DNA of 64,000 nt from Paralysiella testudinis (GTDB taxonomy: Bacteria > Pseudomonadota > Gammaproteobacteria > Burkholderiales > Neisseriaceae), in assembly GCF_016894345.1 (NCBI RefSeq), contig NZ_CP069798.1:744001-808000 (forward strand). The letters run 5' to 3'. Both the position numbers and the translations under genes were made by a program. Positions 37,132 to 52,055 of this stretch are shown here, piece after piece (position 1 is the first letter of the stretch; each line of letters opens with the position of its first letter). Under the pieces are notes generated by a model. It saw only the letters and a list, made by a program, of their open reading frames with translations. It was not told where the DNA came from and made no database searches.

Positions 37132-40100
37132 ATGTCCTACTCCTTTACCGAAAAAAAACGCATTCGCAAAAGTTTTGCCAAGCGTACCAATGTACTGGAA
37201 GTGCCGTTTTTGCTGGCCACCCAGCTGAATTCCTACGCCCAGTTTTTGCAGTTGGAAAAACCCTACGACAAACGCAATGAAGAAGGCCTTCAGGCAGCCT
37301 TTAATTCCATTTTCCCGATTGTGAGCCACAACGGCTATGCCCGCCTGGAGTTTGTGCATTATGTATTGGGTGAGCCGCTGTTTGATATTCAGGAATGCCA
37401 ATTGCGCGGCATCACTTATGCCGCCCCTTTGCGTGCGCGCATCCGCTTGGTGATTTTGGACAAAGAATCGTCTAAGCCCAATGTGGTAAAAGAAGTGCGC
37501 GAAAACGAAGTGTATATGGGCGAAATCCCGCTGATGACGCCGAGCGGCTCGTTTGTGATTAACGGCACCGAACGCGTGATTGTGTCGCAGCTGCACCGTT
37601 CTCCCGGCGTATTCTTCGAGCACGACCGCGGTAAAACCCATTCTTCCGGCAAACTGCTGTTTTCTGCCCGCATCATTCCCTACCGCGGCTCTTGGTTGGA
37701 CTTCGAGTTTGACCCCAAAGACTTGCTCTACTTCCGTATCGACCGCCGCCGCAAAATGCCAGTAACCATTCTGCTCAAAGCCTTGGGTTACACCAATGAG
37801 CAAATGCTGTCGATGTTTTATGACCAAGAGCAGTTTTTCCTCTCCAAAGACGGCGTACAAACCCCGTTGGTGTTGGCGCGCCTGAAAGGCGAAGCCGCCA
37901 AATTCGATATTGTGGGCAAAGACGGCACCGTATTGGTGGCGCAAGGCAAACGCATCACCGCTAAAAGCCTGCGCGACATCGCCGCTGCCGGTATCGAGCG
38001 CTTGGATGTGGAAGCGGATAGCCTGATTGGTAAAATTTTGGCTGCCGACGTGATTGTGGCCGAAACCGGTGAAGTGTTGGCCAGCGCCAACGATGAAATC
38101 ACCGAAGAATTGCTGGCGCAGCTGGATATTCACGGCATTGGCGAAATCCATACTCTGTACATCAACGATTTGGATCAGGGCGGTTATATTTCCAATACTC
38201 TGCGCACCGACGAAACCGCCGACAAACAAGCCGCGCGCGTGGCGATTTACCGCATGATGCGCCCGGGCGAGCCGCCCACCGAGGATGCGGTGGAGTTGCT
38301 GTTCAACCGCTTGTTCTTCAATGAAGACAGCTATGATTTGTCGCGCGTGGGCCGCATGAAGTTCAACACCCGCACCTACGAGCAAAAATTGAGCGAAAGC
38401 CAAGAGCACACTTGGTTTGGCCGCATGATGAAAGACACCTTTGCCGGTGCCGCCGCCGCGGGCACTTATGTGCTGTCGGTAGACGACATCGTGGCCTCAA
38501 TTGCCACGCTGGTGGAATTGCGCAACGGCCACGGCGAAGTGGACGACATCGACCACTTGGGCAACCGCCGCGTGCGCTCGGTGGGCGAGCTGGCTGAAAA
38601 CCAGTTCCGCAGCGGTTTGGCGCGGGTAGAGCGTGCAGTAAAAGAGCGTTTGAACCAAGCGGAATCGGAAAACCTGATGCCGCACGATTTGATTAACGCC
38701 AAGCCGGTATCTGCCGCGATTAAAGAGTTCTTTGGCTCCAGCCAATTGAGCCAGTTTATGGATCAAACCAACCCCTTATCGGAAATCACCCATAAGCGCC
38801 GTGTATCGGCTTTGGGCCCGGGCGGTTTGACCCGCGAGCGTGCCGGTTTTGAAGTGCGCGACGTACACCCCACCCACTATGGCCGCGTGTGTCCGATTGA
38901 AACACCGGAAGGCCCGAACATCGGCTTGATTAACTCCTTGTCGGTGTATGCCCGCACCAATGAGTACGGCTTTTTGGAAACGCCTTACCGCCGTGTGGTA
39001 GATGGCAAAGTAACCAACGACATCGATTATTTGTCGGCCATTGAAGAAGGCCGTTTCGTGATTGCTCAGGCCAACGCTGAGCTGGCCGAAGATGGTACCC
39101 TCACCGACGAATTGGTGACTTGCCGTGAAAAAGGCGAAACCATCATGTCCACGCCCGACCGCGTGCAATACATGGACGTGGCCACCGGCCAAGTGGTGTC
39201 TGTGGCCGCTTCGCTGATTCCCTTCTTGGAGCACGACGACGCCAACCGCGCCTTGATGGGTGCCAACATGCAACGTCAAGCCGTGCCGTGTCTGCGCCCA
39301 GAAAAAGCCATGGTGGGCACCGGTATTGAGCGCGCCGTAGCGGTGGATTCGTCTACCGCGATTGTGGCACGCCGTGGCGGTGTGGTGGAGTATGTGGATG
39401 CCAACCGCGTGGTGATTCGTGTGCACGACGACGAAGCCACCGCCGGTGAAGTGGGTGTGGATATTTACAATTTGGTGAAATTCACCCGTTCCAACCAGTC
39501 CACCAACATCAACCAACGTCCGGTGGTGAAAAAAGGCGACGTGCTGCAACGCGGCGATGTGGTGGCCGACGGCGCTTCTACCGATTTGGGCGAGCTGGCT
39601 TTGGGTCAAAACATGACCATCGCCTTTATGCCGTGGAATGGCTACAACTTCGAAGACTCGATTTTGATTTCCGAGCGCGTGGTGGCCGAAGACCGCTACA
39701 CCACCATCCACATCGAAGAATTGAATGTGGTGGCGCGCGACACCAAATTAGGTGCCGAAGAAATCACCCGCGACATCCCCAATTTGTCGGAGCGCATGCA
39801 AAACCGCTTGGATGAATCGGGCATTGTGTACATCGGTGCCGAAGTGGAAGCCGGTGACGTATTGGTGGGTAAGGTTACCCCCAAAGGCGAAACCCAGCTC
39901 ACGCCGGAAGAAAAACTGCTGCGCGCCATTTTCGGCGAAAAAGCCAGCGATGTGAAAGACACCTCTTTGCGTATGCCCACCGGTATGAGCGGCACCGTGA
40001 TTGACGTGCAGGTGTTTACCCGCGAAGGCATCACCCGCGACAAACGGGCACAGGCGATTATCGACGCCGAGCTGAAACGCTACCGCCAAGACTTAACTGA

Positions 40101-41328
40101 CCAACTGCGCATTTTCAACGACGATGCTTTCGACCGTATTGAGCGCCTGATTGTGGGTCAAAAAGTCAACGGTGGCCCGATGAAGCTGGCCAAAGGCAAA
40201 GAAGTGACCGCCGAATACTTGGCCGGTTTGCCGAGCAAGCACGATTGGTTCGACATCCGTTTGGCCGACGAAACCATCGCCAAGCAAGTGGAATTGATTA
40301 AAGCCAACCTGCAATCGAAACACCAAGAAGCCGACGAACAGTACGAAATCAAGAAGAAGAAACTCACCCAAGGCGACGAATTGCAGCCGGGCGTGCAAAA
40401 AATGGTGAAAGTGTTTATCGCCATCAAACGCCGCCTGCAAGCCGGTGACAAAATGGCCGGCCGCCACGGTAACAAAGGCGTGGTGTCCAAAATCATGCCG
40501 GTGGAAGACATGCCCTATATGGCCGACGGCCGTTCGGTGGACATCGTGCTCAACCCCTTGGGCGTACCGTCGCGGATGAACATCGGCCAGATTTTGGAAG
40601 TGCATTTGGGCTGGGCAGCCAAAGGTATTGGCGAGCGCATCGGCAAAATGTTGGATGAGCAACGCAAAGTGGCCGAAATCCGCCAGTTCCTCGACACCAT
40701 GTACAACGGTGACTTGGGCGGCCGCGACATGCACCGCGAAGACTTAAGCCAGCTGAGCGATGAAGACATCCTCACCTTGGCGGCTAATTTGCGCAAAGGT
40801 GCCACGTTTGCGTCGCCAGTGTTTGACGGTGCGCACGAGAGCGAAATCAAGGCCTTCCTTGAGTTGGCCTACCCCAGCGATGATCCGCAAGTGCAAAAAT
40901 TGGGCTTTAACCCCACCAAAACCCAAATCACCTTGTACGACGGCCGCTCCGGTGAAGCGTTTGACCGCCGGGTAACGGTGGGTGTGATGCATTATCTGAA
41001 GCTGCACCACTTGGTGGACGAAAAAATGCACGCCCGCTCTACCGGCCCCTACAGCTTGGTAACGCAGCAGCCCTTGGGCGGTAAAGCCCAGTTCGGTGGC
41101 CAGCGTTTCGGTGAGATGGAGGTGTGGGCGCTAGAAGCTTACGGCGCCGCCTACACGCTGCAAGAAATGCTGACCGTGAAATCGGACGACGTGAATGGCC
41201 GTACCAAAATGTACGAAAACATCGTTAAGGGCGAGCACAAAATCGAAGCCGGGATGCCGGAATCGTTTAACGTGCTGGTTAAAGAGATCCGCTCTTTGGG
41301 CTTGGACATCGATTTGGAACGTTACTAA
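37132..41328 (+). CDS. rpoB: DNA-directed RNA polymerase subunit beta
   Basis: 1398 residues from the ATG at 37132 ([18 protein letters not shown]) with TTGGAGA upstream; the frame extends 11 codons further without a ribosome site. The rifampicin-site region reads [20 protein letters not shown] then [10 protein letters not shown], with Asp, His and Ser at the usual resistance positions, i.e. wild type. The C-terminus shows the beta switch motifs ending [11 protein letters not shown]. Length is normal for Neisseriaceae. Confidence 0.99.
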   Translation: MSYSFTEKKRIRKSFAKRTNVLEVPFLLATQLNSYAQFLQLEKPYDKRNEEGLQAAFNSIFPIVSHNGYARLEFVHYVLGEPLFDIQECQLRGITYAAPLRARIRLVILDKESSKPNVVKEVRENEVYMGEIPLMTPSGSFVINGTERVIVSQLHRSPGVFFEHDRGKTHSSGKLLFSARIIPYRGSWLDFEFDPKDLLYFRIDRRRKMPVTILLKALGYTNEQMLSMFYDQEQFFLSKDGVQTPLVLARLKGEAAKFDIVGKDGTVLVAQGKRITAKSLRDIAAAGIERLDVEADSLIGKILAADVIVAETGEVLASANDEITEELLAQLDIHGIGEIHTLYINDLDQGGYISNTLRTDETADKQAARVAIYRMMRPGEPPTEDAVELLFNRLFFNEDSYDLSRVGRMKFNTRTYEQKLSESQEHTWFGRMMKDTFAGAAAAGTYVLSVDDIVASIATLVELRNGHGEVDDIDHLGNRRVRSVGELAENQFRSGLARVERAVKERLNQAESENLMPHDLINAKPVSAAIKEFFGSSQLSQFMDQTNPLSEITHKRRVSALGPGGLTRERAGFEVRDVHPTHYGRVCPIETPEGPNIGLINSLSVYARTNEYGFLETPYRRVVDGKVTNDIDYLSAIEEGRFVIAQANAELAEDGTLTDELVTCREKGETIMSTPDRVQYMDVATGQVVSVAASLIPFLEHDDANRALMGANMQRQAVPCLRPEKAMVGTGIERAVAVDSSTAIVARRGGVVEYVDANRVVIRVHDDEATAGEVGVDIYNLVKFTRSNQSTNINQRPVVKKGDVLQRGDVVADGASTDLGELALGQNMTIAFMPWNGYNFEDSILISERVVAEDRYTTIHIEELNVVARDTKLGAEEITRDIPNLSERMQNRLDESGIVYIGAEVEAGDVLVGKVTPKGETQLTPEEKLLRAIFGEKASDVKDTSLRMPTGMSGTVIDVQVFTREGITRDKRAQAIIDAELKRYRQDLTDQLRIFNDDAFDRIERLIVGQKVNGGPMKLAKGKEVTAEYLAGLPSKHDWFDIRLADETIAKQVELIKANLQSKHQEADEQYEIKKKKLTQGDELQPGVQKMVKVFIAIKRRLQAGDKMAGRHGNKGVVSKIMPVEDMPYMADGRSVDIVLNPLGVPSRMNIGQILEVHLGWAAKGIGERIGKMLDEQRKVAEIRQFLDTMYNGDLGGRDMHREDLSQLSDEDILTLAANLRKGATFASPVFDGAHESEIKAFLELAYPSDDPQVQKLGFNPTKTQITLYDGRSGEAFDRRVTVGVMHYLKLHHLVDEKMHARSTGPYSLVTQQPLGGKAQFGGQRFGEMEVWALEAYGAAYTLQEMLTVKSDDVNGRTKMYENIVKGEHKIEAGMPESFNVLVKEIRSLGLDIDLERY

Positions 41329-41343
41329 TACCGGCAAGCCTGT

Positions 41344-41381
41344 TTTCAGGCTGCCTGAACCTTTTCAGGCAGCCTGAAAGC
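41344..41381. repeat. Two overlapping DUS palindromes between rpoB and rpoC
   Basis: TTTTCAGGCTGCCTGAA and TTTTCAGGCAGCCTGAAA lie side by side. There is no T run, so they are unlikely to stop transcription strongly between these co-transcribed genes. Confidence 0.65.
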
Positions 41382-41400
41382 GGCGCCGTCAGGAGCAAAA

Positions 41401-45582
<4,182 letters not shown>

Positions 45583-45627
45583 GCATTATCTTGCGCCATT
45601 CAGGCTGCCTGAAACGGCGGCCAATCA

Positions 45628-45659
45628 AACAGCCAACGCTTTGCGTTGGCTGTTTTTTG
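45628..45659 (+). terminator. Rho-independent terminator of the rpoBC operon
   Basis: AACAGCCAACGC pairs with GCGTTGGCTGTT around TTT, followed by TTTT. A DUS palindrome precedes it at about 45598-45614. Confidence 0.92.
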
Positions 45660-45790
45660 TTTGTTATCGGGGCTGACAAATGTTCAGGCAGCCTTGTATG
45701 TTTATGGCGATTGAATGAACTTGCGTGCGCCAGCCCGCGCGACGGCATGTTTTTTGCTAAAATGGCAAGCCGTTTGACTGGAATGGCATT

Positions 45791-46714
45791 ATGGAAACGC
45801 AAGCCACCAAAAAAGTTTTGCTGGTTTATTATTCGCAAACCGGCCAATTGCATACCTTGGCGCAGCATTTTGCTGCGCCTTTGCAGGCACAGAAGGGTAT
45901 CGAGGTGGAAATGCTGGCCTTGCAGCCGGAGGTGCCGTATGCGTTTCCGTGGCGGTTTTGGCGCTTTTTCAATACCTTCCCCGAAACCGTGCATTTGCAA
46001 CCGGCGCCCATTGTGCCGCCGCAAACGGCACATACACATTATGACTTGGTGGTGTTGGCGTATACGGTGTGGTTTTTATCGCCTTCGCAGCCGATGACCG
46101 CCTTCTTGCAAAGCCCGCAAGCCGCCGCGCTGTTGCGTGATACGCCGGTGATTACCCTGATTGGCTGCCGCAATATGTGGCTGATGGCGCAAGAGCAGAT
46201 GAAGCGCTTACTGGCCGGGCATGGTGCGCGCTTGGTGGGCAATGTGGTTAAAATCGATGCTTGCAGCAGCGCAGCCAGCTTTGTTACCACCCCGGCGTGG
46301 ATGCTCACCGGCCAGCGCCAATTTTTCCGTACGCTGCCCGCCGCGGGCATTGCCGATGCCGATTTGGCCGATGCCGCCCGCTTTGGCGCGCGCACCGGTG
46401 AAGGCTTGCTTAGCGGTGCGGTGGATGAAACCCTGTTGCGCGGCATGGGTGCGGTGCGGGTGAATGAAAAGCTGATTTTCAGTGAAAAAGTGGCGCGGCG
46501 CAGCTTTTACCTCTGGGGCAAGCTGTTGCTGGCGGCAGGGCGGGTGGCACCGTGGCTGCGGCGGGCATTGCTGGCGTTTTATATTGTGTTTTTGGTGCTG
46601 ATGATTGTCACCGTGGTGCCGATCAGCGCCTTGGTGAAAACGGCATTGGCGCCTTTGTTGCGCAACAGTATTGCACGGCAAAAGCAGTATTTCAGCCAGC
46701 CTTCGGGTGAATAA
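45791..46714 (+). CDS. DarA-like flavodoxin-fold protein (dialkylresorcinol pathway)
   Basis: 307 residues. It starts with the FMN-binding P-loop of flavodoxin folds, KKVLLVYYSQTGQLHTLAQH (residues about 7-26), has PYAFPWRFWRFFNTFPETV and WFLSPSQPMTAFLQSPQA, and ends with a membrane segment (about 265-288, FYIVFLVLMIVTVVPISALV). This matches the family annotated as dialkylresorcinol condensing enzyme DarA, thought to oxidise/aromatise the cyclic intermediate made by DarB. It is separated from the rest of the cluster by a Correia-like element. Family call is good; the reaction is inferred. Confidence 0.75.
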   Translation: METQATKKVLLVYYSQTGQLHTLAQHFAAPLQAQKGIEVEMLALQPEVPYAFPWRFWRFFNTFPETVHLQPAPIVPPQTAHTHYDLVVLAYTVWFLSPSQPMTAFLQSPQAAALLRDTPVITLIGCRNMWLMAQEQMKRLLAGHGARLVGNVVKIDACSSAASFVTTPAWMLTGQRQFFRTLPAAGIADADLADAARFGARTGEGLLSGAVDETLLRGMGAVRVNEKLIFSEKVARRSFYLWGKLLLAAGRVAPWLRRALLAFYIVFLVLMIVTVVPISALVKTALAPLLRNSIARQKQYFSQPSGE

Positions 46715-46750
46715 AGGCTGCCTGAAAAATCGGCTATAAAAAAGGCTGTA

Positions 46751-46904
46751 ATACCAATTCGAAAAAATAACCTAACTGCGTTGACTCGCCTTAGCTCAAA
46801 GAGAACGATTTTGTAAGGCGCTAAAGCGCCAACAAACTCTGTTCCGTACTGGGTGTACTGTCTGCGGCTCGCCGCCTTGTTATCTTATTTTTTGAATTGG
46901 TATA
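46751..46904. repeat. Correia-like element, full length (about 154 bp), inside the biosynthetic cluster
   Basis: Arms ATACCAATTCGAAAAAATAA and TTATTTTTTGAATTGGTAT; full core with TTAGCTCAAAGAGAACGATT, GGCGCTAAAGCGCC, CTCTGTTCCGTACTG and GTACTGTCTGCGGCTCGCCG. Runs opposite to the classical Correia orientation. It lies 41 bases before the darB-like gene. Confidence 0.88.
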
Positions 46905-46944
46905 AACAGATTCTTAATCAAACCAACCCTAAAAAGATGCAGGC

Positions 46945-48093
46945 ATGACGCCCACTTTATTCGATGTATACATTCGCCATACGGCGGCATTTTTGCCCAA
47001 CCAGCCGGTGGGCAACGATGAAATGGAAGCCGTGCTGGGCATGGCCGGTGATGTGCCTTCGCGGGTGCGTTCGCGCATTTTGCGCTCCAACGGCATTCAT
47101 AGCCGCCATTACGCCATTGATCCGCGCAGCCGCACGCTTACCCATTCTTGTGCCGAATTGGCGGCGCTGGCGGTACAGGCGCTCTATAGGGAAGGGGTTG
47201 AGCCCGAAGCGGTGGGCGTGTTGGCCTGCGGTACTTCTTATCCTGATCAGACCATGCCCGGCCACGGTGCCATGGTGCATGGCTTGCTGCCACAAGCCGG
47301 GCCTTGTGAAATGGTGAGCATGGCGGGCGTGTGTGTGGCGGGCATGGCGGCGCTGAAATATGCCTATACCGCCATTCGCAGCGGCGAACACCGCGAGGCG
47401 GTGGCCTGTGCCGCCGAAACCGCATCGGCGATGATGCGCAAAGAAGCCTTTGCCAGTGAAACGGCGCTGAAACAAGCCGCCGATTTCCGCCCGGAATTGG
47501 CGTTTGCCAAAGATTTTCTGCGCTGGATGCTGTCGGACGGCGCCGGTGCGCTGCATTTGAGCAATACGCCCGCACCTGGCTGCCTGAAGATTGTGTGGCT
47601 GGATTTGGTGTCGTATGCCCATGAGCAGCCGGTGTGCATGTATGCCGGCGGCGACTGGGTAGACGGCCAATGGCGCGGCTGGAAAACATTAACAGCGGCT
47701 GAGGGCGAAGCGGTTAGTGTGATGAGTGTGAAGCAGGATGTCAAACTGCTCAACGAGCACATCATCCATTACACCGTAGAAGAGGCCTTGCAGCGCAGTA
47801 TCTGCCGCCACGGCTTGCGGGTGGAGGATGTCGATTATTTCCTGCCGCATTATTCATCGCACTTTTTCCGCGATAAAGTGGCGCAAGGGCTGGCCAATAT
47901 CGGCTTTGCCATTCCCGAGCACAAATGGTTTACCAATTTGCCCAGCAAAGGCAATACCGGCTCGGCCTCGATTTACATTATGCTAGACGAATTTATGCGC
48001 ACCCACCGCTTGGCCAGCGGCGAGAAAATTTTGTGTTATGTGCCGGAGAGCGGCCGGTTTTCGTCGTCATTTATGTTGCTGGAGGTGGTGTGA
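46945..48093 (+). CDS. DarB-like ketosynthase III
   Basis: 382 residues with the thiolase fold of beta-ketoacyl-ACP synthase III. The Cys-His-Asn triad is visible as MAGVCVAGMAAL (Cys130), YFLPHYSSHFF (His302) and SKGNTGSAS (Asn337). DarB enzymes join two beta-keto acyl thioesters to form the cyclohexanedione precursor of dialkylresorcinols. Its TGA shares a base with the next ATG. It could be a divergent housekeeping KASIII, but context favours the pathway enzyme. Confidence 0.82.
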   Translation: MTPTLFDVYIRHTAAFLPNQPVGNDEMEAVLGMAGDVPSRVRSRILRSNGIHSRHYAIDPRSRTLTHSCAELAALAVQALYREGVEPEAVGVLACGTSYPDQTMPGHGAMVHGLLPQAGPCEMVSMAGVCVAGMAALKYAYTAIRSGEHREAVACAAETASAMMRKEAFASETALKQAADFRPELAFAKDFLRWMLSDGAGALHLSNTPAPGCLKIVWLDLVSYAHEQPVCMYAGGDWVDGQWRGWKTLTAAEGEAVSVMSVKQDVKLLNEHIIHYTVEEALQRSICRHGLRVEDVDYFLPHYSSHFFRDKVAQGLANIGFAIPEHKWFTNLPSKGNTGSASIYIMLDEFMRTHRLASGEKILCYVPESGRFSSSFMLLEVV

Positions 48094-48518
48094 TGGAAGA
48101 AAAAGACCTGCCGCAAGACAACTGCGCCACCTATGCTGGCCATCAGAAAGTGATGTATGCCACCCGCAACGGGCATTACGTTAAAGCGGTGAGCACCGGC
48201 TGGCAAGACGAAGCCTTTGCCACCGAGCAGGCGGTGGGTAATTTGCGCGCCCAAGCCGATGCGGCTCGTGCCGCGGTGGTGGCGGGCACCCATTCGCCTT
48301 TGTATTATTGTATGCACGCTTTTCGCCATGACGAAGTGTCGTTGGCGCAGGCGGTGGGTTTGTTTCGCTGGCAGGTGCGCCGCCATTTCCGCCCGGCGGT
48401 GTTTGCGCGGTTGTCGGACAAAATGCTGGCACGTTATGCACAGGCGCTGCAATTGGATGTGGCGGCTTTCAGGCAGCCTTTTGAACCGGCAAAGCTATGC
48501 CCGCCGGGCTGGGAGTAA
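48093..48518 (+). CDS. Unknown 141-residue protein of the biosynthetic cluster
   Basis: The ATG at 48093 overlaps the DarB-like stop (TGATG); the frame further upstream is inside that gene. The protein has no signal peptide or membrane span, is basic in the middle (LFRWQVRRHFRPAVFARLSDK) and has conserved-looking segments DNCATYAGHQKVMYATRNG and PLYYCMHAFRHDEVSLAQAV. Not a family I recognise. Tight coupling to the flanking enzymes suggests a subunit or accessory factor of the same pathway. Confidence 0.78.
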   Translation: MEEKDLPQDNCATYAGHQKVMYATRNGHYVKAVSTGWQDEAFATEQAVGNLRAQADAARAAVVAGTHSPLYYCMHAFRHDEVSLAQAVGLFRWQVRRHFRPAVFARLSDKMLARYAQALQLDVAAFRQPFEPAKLCPPGWE

Positions 48519-48522
48519 GGCC

Positions 48523-49536
48523 ATGCAAGCCCCTTTATTTCAGCATCAGCACACCGCCCATTGCGAAAGCGGGGTGATGTCTACGCTGTTGCGCCATCAT
48601 GGTATTGATTGGGATGAAGCGATGGTGTTTGGCATGGCCGCCGCGCTCACCTTTGCCTATATTCCGTTGGTGAAGCTGGGGGGCCAGCCGCTGGTGGCCT
48701 ACCGCATGCCGCCCAAAAGCATTATCCGCCGCAGCTGCCGCCAGCTGGGCGTGCGCCTGCATATGCGCCGTTTTAGCAATGAAGAGGCAGGCATGGCTGC
48801 GCTGGATGCGGCGTTGGCACGCGGCGAATTAGTGGGTTTGCAAACCTCGGTATTCTGGCTACCGTATTTCCCGGAAGCCATGCGTTTTCATTTCAATGCC
48901 CATAATTTGCTGGTGTACGGCAAAGAAGGCGACGATTATTTAATCAGCGACCCGGTATTTGAAACCGTGCAGCGTTGTGCTGCGGCCGATTTGCGTCGCG
49001 CCCGCTTTGCCAAGGGTGCATTGGCGGCCAAAGGGCTGATGTATACCTTGGATACCGCCAGCCTGCCGGACGTTGCCACGCTGGATTTACGCCCGCTGCT
49101 GCGCCGCGCGCTGTTGCAAAGCGTGCGCCAAATGCAAGCGCCGCTGTTTTTTATCGGCGTACGCGGCATCCGCACCGTGGCCGACAAATTGGCGGCATTA
49201 GACCGCAACGGTAGTGCCGAAGCGCAAAAGCAGTGGTTGGGGCATTTGGTGCGCATGCAGGAAGAAATCGGCACCGGCGGTGCGGGTTTCCGCTATCTGT
49301 ATGCCTATTTTCTGGAGCAGGCCGGTGAAGCCTTAGCACACCCGGGCTTGTTGCAAGCGGCGCAAGCGCTTACCGATATCGGCGATGCTTGGCGGCAGTT
49401 TGCCAGCCTGTGTGTGCGCCAATGCCGCAAACCCGATGCTGCCGGCCCCGCCACTTTGGCCGCCGCCTTGCGGGATGTTGCTGATCGCGAAGCGGCGTTG
49501 TGGCAAGACATTCGCCAGCTGGCCAAGGCTTTATGA
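48523..49536 (+). CDS. BtrH-like acyltransferase/peptidase-fold protein (BtrH_N plus DUF4872 type)
   Basis: ATG at 48523 gives 337 residues. The start QHQHTAHCESGVMSTLLRHH carries the Cys of the BtrH N-terminal domain (Cys14), whose fold resembles C39 papain-like peptidases. NAHNLLVYGKEGDDYLISDP (His, Asp) supplies the likely rest of the catalytic set near residues 130-150. A helical C-terminal domain follows. In butirosin synthesis BtrH moves an acyl group from an ACP to an amine, so acyl transfer from the cluster ACP is an attractive inference. Confidence 0.8.
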   Translation: MQAPLFQHQHTAHCESGVMSTLLRHHGIDWDEAMVFGMAAALTFAYIPLVKLGGQPLVAYRMPPKSIIRRSCRQLGVRLHMRRFSNEEAGMAALDAALARGELVGLQTSVFWLPYFPEAMRFHFNAHNLLVYGKEGDDYLISDPVFETVQRCAAADLRRARFAKGALAAKGLMYTLDTASLPDVATLDLRPLLRRALLQSVRQMQAPLFFIGVRGIRTVADKLAALDRNGSAEAQKQWLGHLVRMQEEIGTGGAGFRYLYAYFLEQAGEALAHPGLLQAAQALTDIGDAWRQFASLCVRQCRKPDAAGPATLAAALRDVADREAALWQDIRQLAKAL

Positions 49537-49615
49537 TGCGCCATCGCCTTCAAATCCCATTGCTTGCTTTCAGGCAGCCTGAAAACCTGATTCCCCGCTC
49601 AAAAACGCCCCGCCC

Positions 49616-50512
49616 ATGATTCGCATTCAAGCCCTAAGCCATCGCTATGCCGCCGCGGCCACGCCGGCGCTCACCGACATCAGCCTCAATATCGGCCGTG
49701 GCGAATGCTGGGGCTTGCTCGGTGCCAACGGTGCCGGCAAAACCACGCTGATGTCGATTTTGTGCGGCTTGCAAGAAGTGCAAAGCGGGCAAGTGCTGTT
49801 TGAAGGCGTGCCCATGCAGGCACTCAGCCGCCGCCAGCGCCAGCAAATCGGCTTGGTGCCGCAAGACTTTGCGTTTTATCCGCAGTTAAGCGTCTGGGAC
49901 AATATGCTGTTTTTTGCCGCGCTATACCGCCAGCGCGACCGCGCTCACCTGCGCCGCTTGCTTGACGAAGCCGGGCTGGCCGAACACACCCGCAAAGCGG
50001 CCCGGCATTTGTCGGGCGGGCTGAAGCGGCGGCTGAATTTTGCCATCGGCTTGATTAACCGCCCGCAGCTGGTGTTTTTGGATGAAATCACCGTGGGCAT
50101 TGATCCGCAGTCGCGCCAGTTTATTCTTGACAGCGTGGCCCGCTTGAATGCCGCCGGTGTTACCGTGGTGTATACCTCGCACTATTTGCAGGAAATCGAG
50201 CTCTTGTGCCGCCATATCGCCTTGCTCGCGCAAGGGCGGCTGGTGTATCAGGGTGAATTGGCACAGCTGTTGCAGCAGCCGTGCGCACATGTGCGTTTTC
50301 AAACCGAGCCGATGTTGTCGGCGGCAGAGCTGGCCGCTTGCGGGGCGCAGCCATTGCCCAACGGCATGGCACAGGTGGCTGCCACCGGCGATGAAGCGGC
50401 GGCACTGTATGTGCAGCTGGGGCAAGGCGGACGGCAAATCCGTTATTTCCAGCAAGGCCACGGCTCGTTGGAATCGTTTTATCTGGACTTTTTACAACGG
50501 CAAACCCCATGA
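49616..50512 (+). CDS. ABC transporter ATP-binding protein
   Basis: 298 residues: Walker A LLGANGAGKTTLMSIL (about 36-51), Q-loop VPQDFAFYPQLSVWDN, signature HLSGGLKRRLNFAIGL, Walker B PQLVFLDEITVGIDPQS and H-loop VYTSHYLQEIE, as in drug/polyketide/lipid-exporting ABC-2 systems. Overlaps the permease start by four bases. Probably exports the cluster product, or the O-antigen/lipid-like compound built from it. Confidence 0.92.
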   Translation: MIRIQALSHRYAAAATPALTDISLNIGRGECWGLLGANGAGKTTLMSILCGLQEVQSGQVLFEGVPMQALSRRQRQQIGLVPQDFAFYPQLSVWDNMLFFAALYRQRDRAHLRRLLDEAGLAEHTRKAARHLSGGLKRRLNFAIGLINRPQLVFLDEITVGIDPQSRQFILDSVARLNAAGVTVVYTSHYLQEIELLCRHIALLAQGRLVYQGELAQLLQQPCAHVRFQTEPMLSAAELAACGAQPLPNGMAQVAATGDEAAALYVQLGQGGRQIRYFQQGHGSLESFYLDFLQRQTP

Positions 50513-51762
50513 TTCTGGCCTCTTTGATTAAAGAACTGAAATTGCTCGGCCACGACCTGCACGGTTTGGCGGTGCTGTTTGTGTTGCCGGTGGCGTTTAT
50601 GCTGATTATGTCGGTGGCGCTCAGCCGCGATGCTGATCCGCATATCAACAGCCATATTGTGTTGGTGGGCGCGGCCGACAATGGGCTTAATGCCGATTTT
50701 GCCGCTGCCTTGCGCGAAGTGCAGATAGCGGTGGATACGCTGCCTGAAAGCGATTTGACCCAAGCGCAGGCGGCATTGCGGCAAGGGCGCTACCAAATGC
50801 TGGTACACAACCCCAATGCTGCCGCGGCGGCTTTGGCCGACGAGCAGCCCTTGCAGCTGCAATTGCCGCCCGATACCGAGCCTTCGTGGCTGCTGGCGAT
50901 GAAAGGCGTGCTGCGCCAGCATTACACCGCCACACGCTTGAATGCCTATTTTGCCGCGGCCAAGGCCGAGCCGGTGCATGTGGATGCGGTGCCCGCACCC
51001 TTGCGGAAAACGGTGAATAATGCCGTGGCCGAAGCCACCCGCAGCCGCTTTGATGTGGTGGGCGACTATCTGGCGCGGCCGGTGTTTGCTGAAACCTACA
51101 TCAGCCGTGCGGGTGAGGCAGTGGAAAAACCCAATTCGGTGCAGCACAGCGTACCGGCGTGGCTGGTGTTTGGCATGTTTTTTATCATGATTCCCTTGTC
51201 TAATGTGATGGCGCTGGAACGGCAAACCAACACCATCACCCGCCTGCGGCTGGCGCGCGCCCCGGCCACCACGCTGGTGGCGGCCAAATTGCTGCCGTAT
51301 TTTCTGATTAACCAATTGCAATTCGTGGTGATGCTGCTGCTGGGGCGCTACTTGTTGCCCTTGTTGGGCGTGCCACCCTTGCTGCTCAACGGCCCGCTGT
51401 GGCCGTATGCCCTGTTGGCGGTGGCGGTGAGTTTGGCGGCGTTGGGCTATGCGCTGTTGGTGAGTGTGCTGGCCAAAAGCACCGAACACGCCGTGGTGTT
51501 GGGCGGCGGCGGCATTATCATCATGGCGGCGCTGGGCGGCATTATGGTGCCCGCCTATGTGATGCCGGAAGCCATGCAAGCGCTCGCCCGGCTGTCGCCC
51601 ATGGCTTGGGGGCTGGATGCGTTTCAGCAATTGCTGCTCAACCGCGCCGGTGTGGGCGGGATTGCCGCTTATCTTCAATTATTGCTGCTGTTTGCGGCTG
51701 CCTGTTTGTTGTCGGCAGTGTGGCTGTATCGGCGGCAGCTTGCCACACAGGTGCGATTCTGA
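50509..51762 (+). CDS. ABC-2 type transporter permease
   Basis: 417 residues. One N-terminal membrane span (about 18-38), a large extracytoplasmic domain (about 40-210) and five or six C-terminal spans from about 220, ending RRQLATQVRF. This is the ABC2_membrane_3 (YhhJ/YadH-like) layout. The ATG overlaps the ATPase stop as ATGA, and its own stop overlaps the next start (TGATG), so the transporter pair is translationally coupled to the ACP gene. Confidence 0.9.
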   Translation: MILASLIKELKLLGHDLHGLAVLFVLPVAFMLIMSVALSRDADPHINSHIVLVGAADNGLNADFAAALREVQIAVDTLPESDLTQAQAALRQGRYQMLVHNPNAAAAALADEQPLQLQLPPDTEPSWLLAMKGVLRQHYTATRLNAYFAAAKAEPVHVDAVPAPLRKTVNNAVAEATRSRFDVVGDYLARPVFAETYISRAGEAVEKPNSVQHSVPAWLVFGMFFIMIPLSNVMALERQTNTITRLRLARAPATTLVAAKLLPYFLINQLQFVVMLLLGRYLLPLLGVPPLLLNGPLWPYALLAVAVSLAALGYALLVSVLAKSTEHAVVLGGGGIIIMAALGGIMVPAYVMPEAMQALARLSPMAWGLDAFQQLLLNRAGVGGIAAYLQLLLLFAAACLLSAVWLYRRQLATQVRF

Positions 51763-52055
51763 TGGCCGATTACCTCTTTACCCTAGCGCCCGTTTTGCTG
51801 GAGCAGGAGCTGAAAAAATTGATTGTGTACGAAGCCGATAAGGCCGATGTGCTCAGCGCCGAAGCCTTGCAAGACGATGAGATGCTGTTTGGCGATGCCA
51901 GCCGCATCGGCTTGGATTCGCTGGATGCCTTGCAGATTTCGGTGGCGTTGCAGCGGCATTTCAAAGTGCGCCTGCAAGGCGACCGCGCCATACGCCGCCA
52001 CATGATGTGTGTGCGCGATTTGGCGCAATTTGTGCGCGAAAGCCACGCCGCATGA
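51762..52055 (+). CDS. Acyl carrier protein
   Basis: 97 residues with the phosphopantetheine Ser in FGDASRIGLDSLDALQISVA (Ser near residue 53) and an acidic helical fold: LEQELKKLIVYEADKADVLS before and HFKVRLQGDRAIRRHM after. The basic stretch after helix III departs from housekeeping AcpP. It should carry the acyl chain handled by the cluster enzymes; its phosphopantetheinyl transferase must be elsewhere. Confidence 0.88.
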   Translation: MADYLFTLAPVLLEQELKKLIVYEADKADVLSAEALQDDEMLFGDASRIGLDSLDALQISVALQRHFKVRLQGDRAIRRHMMCVRDLAQFVRESHAA

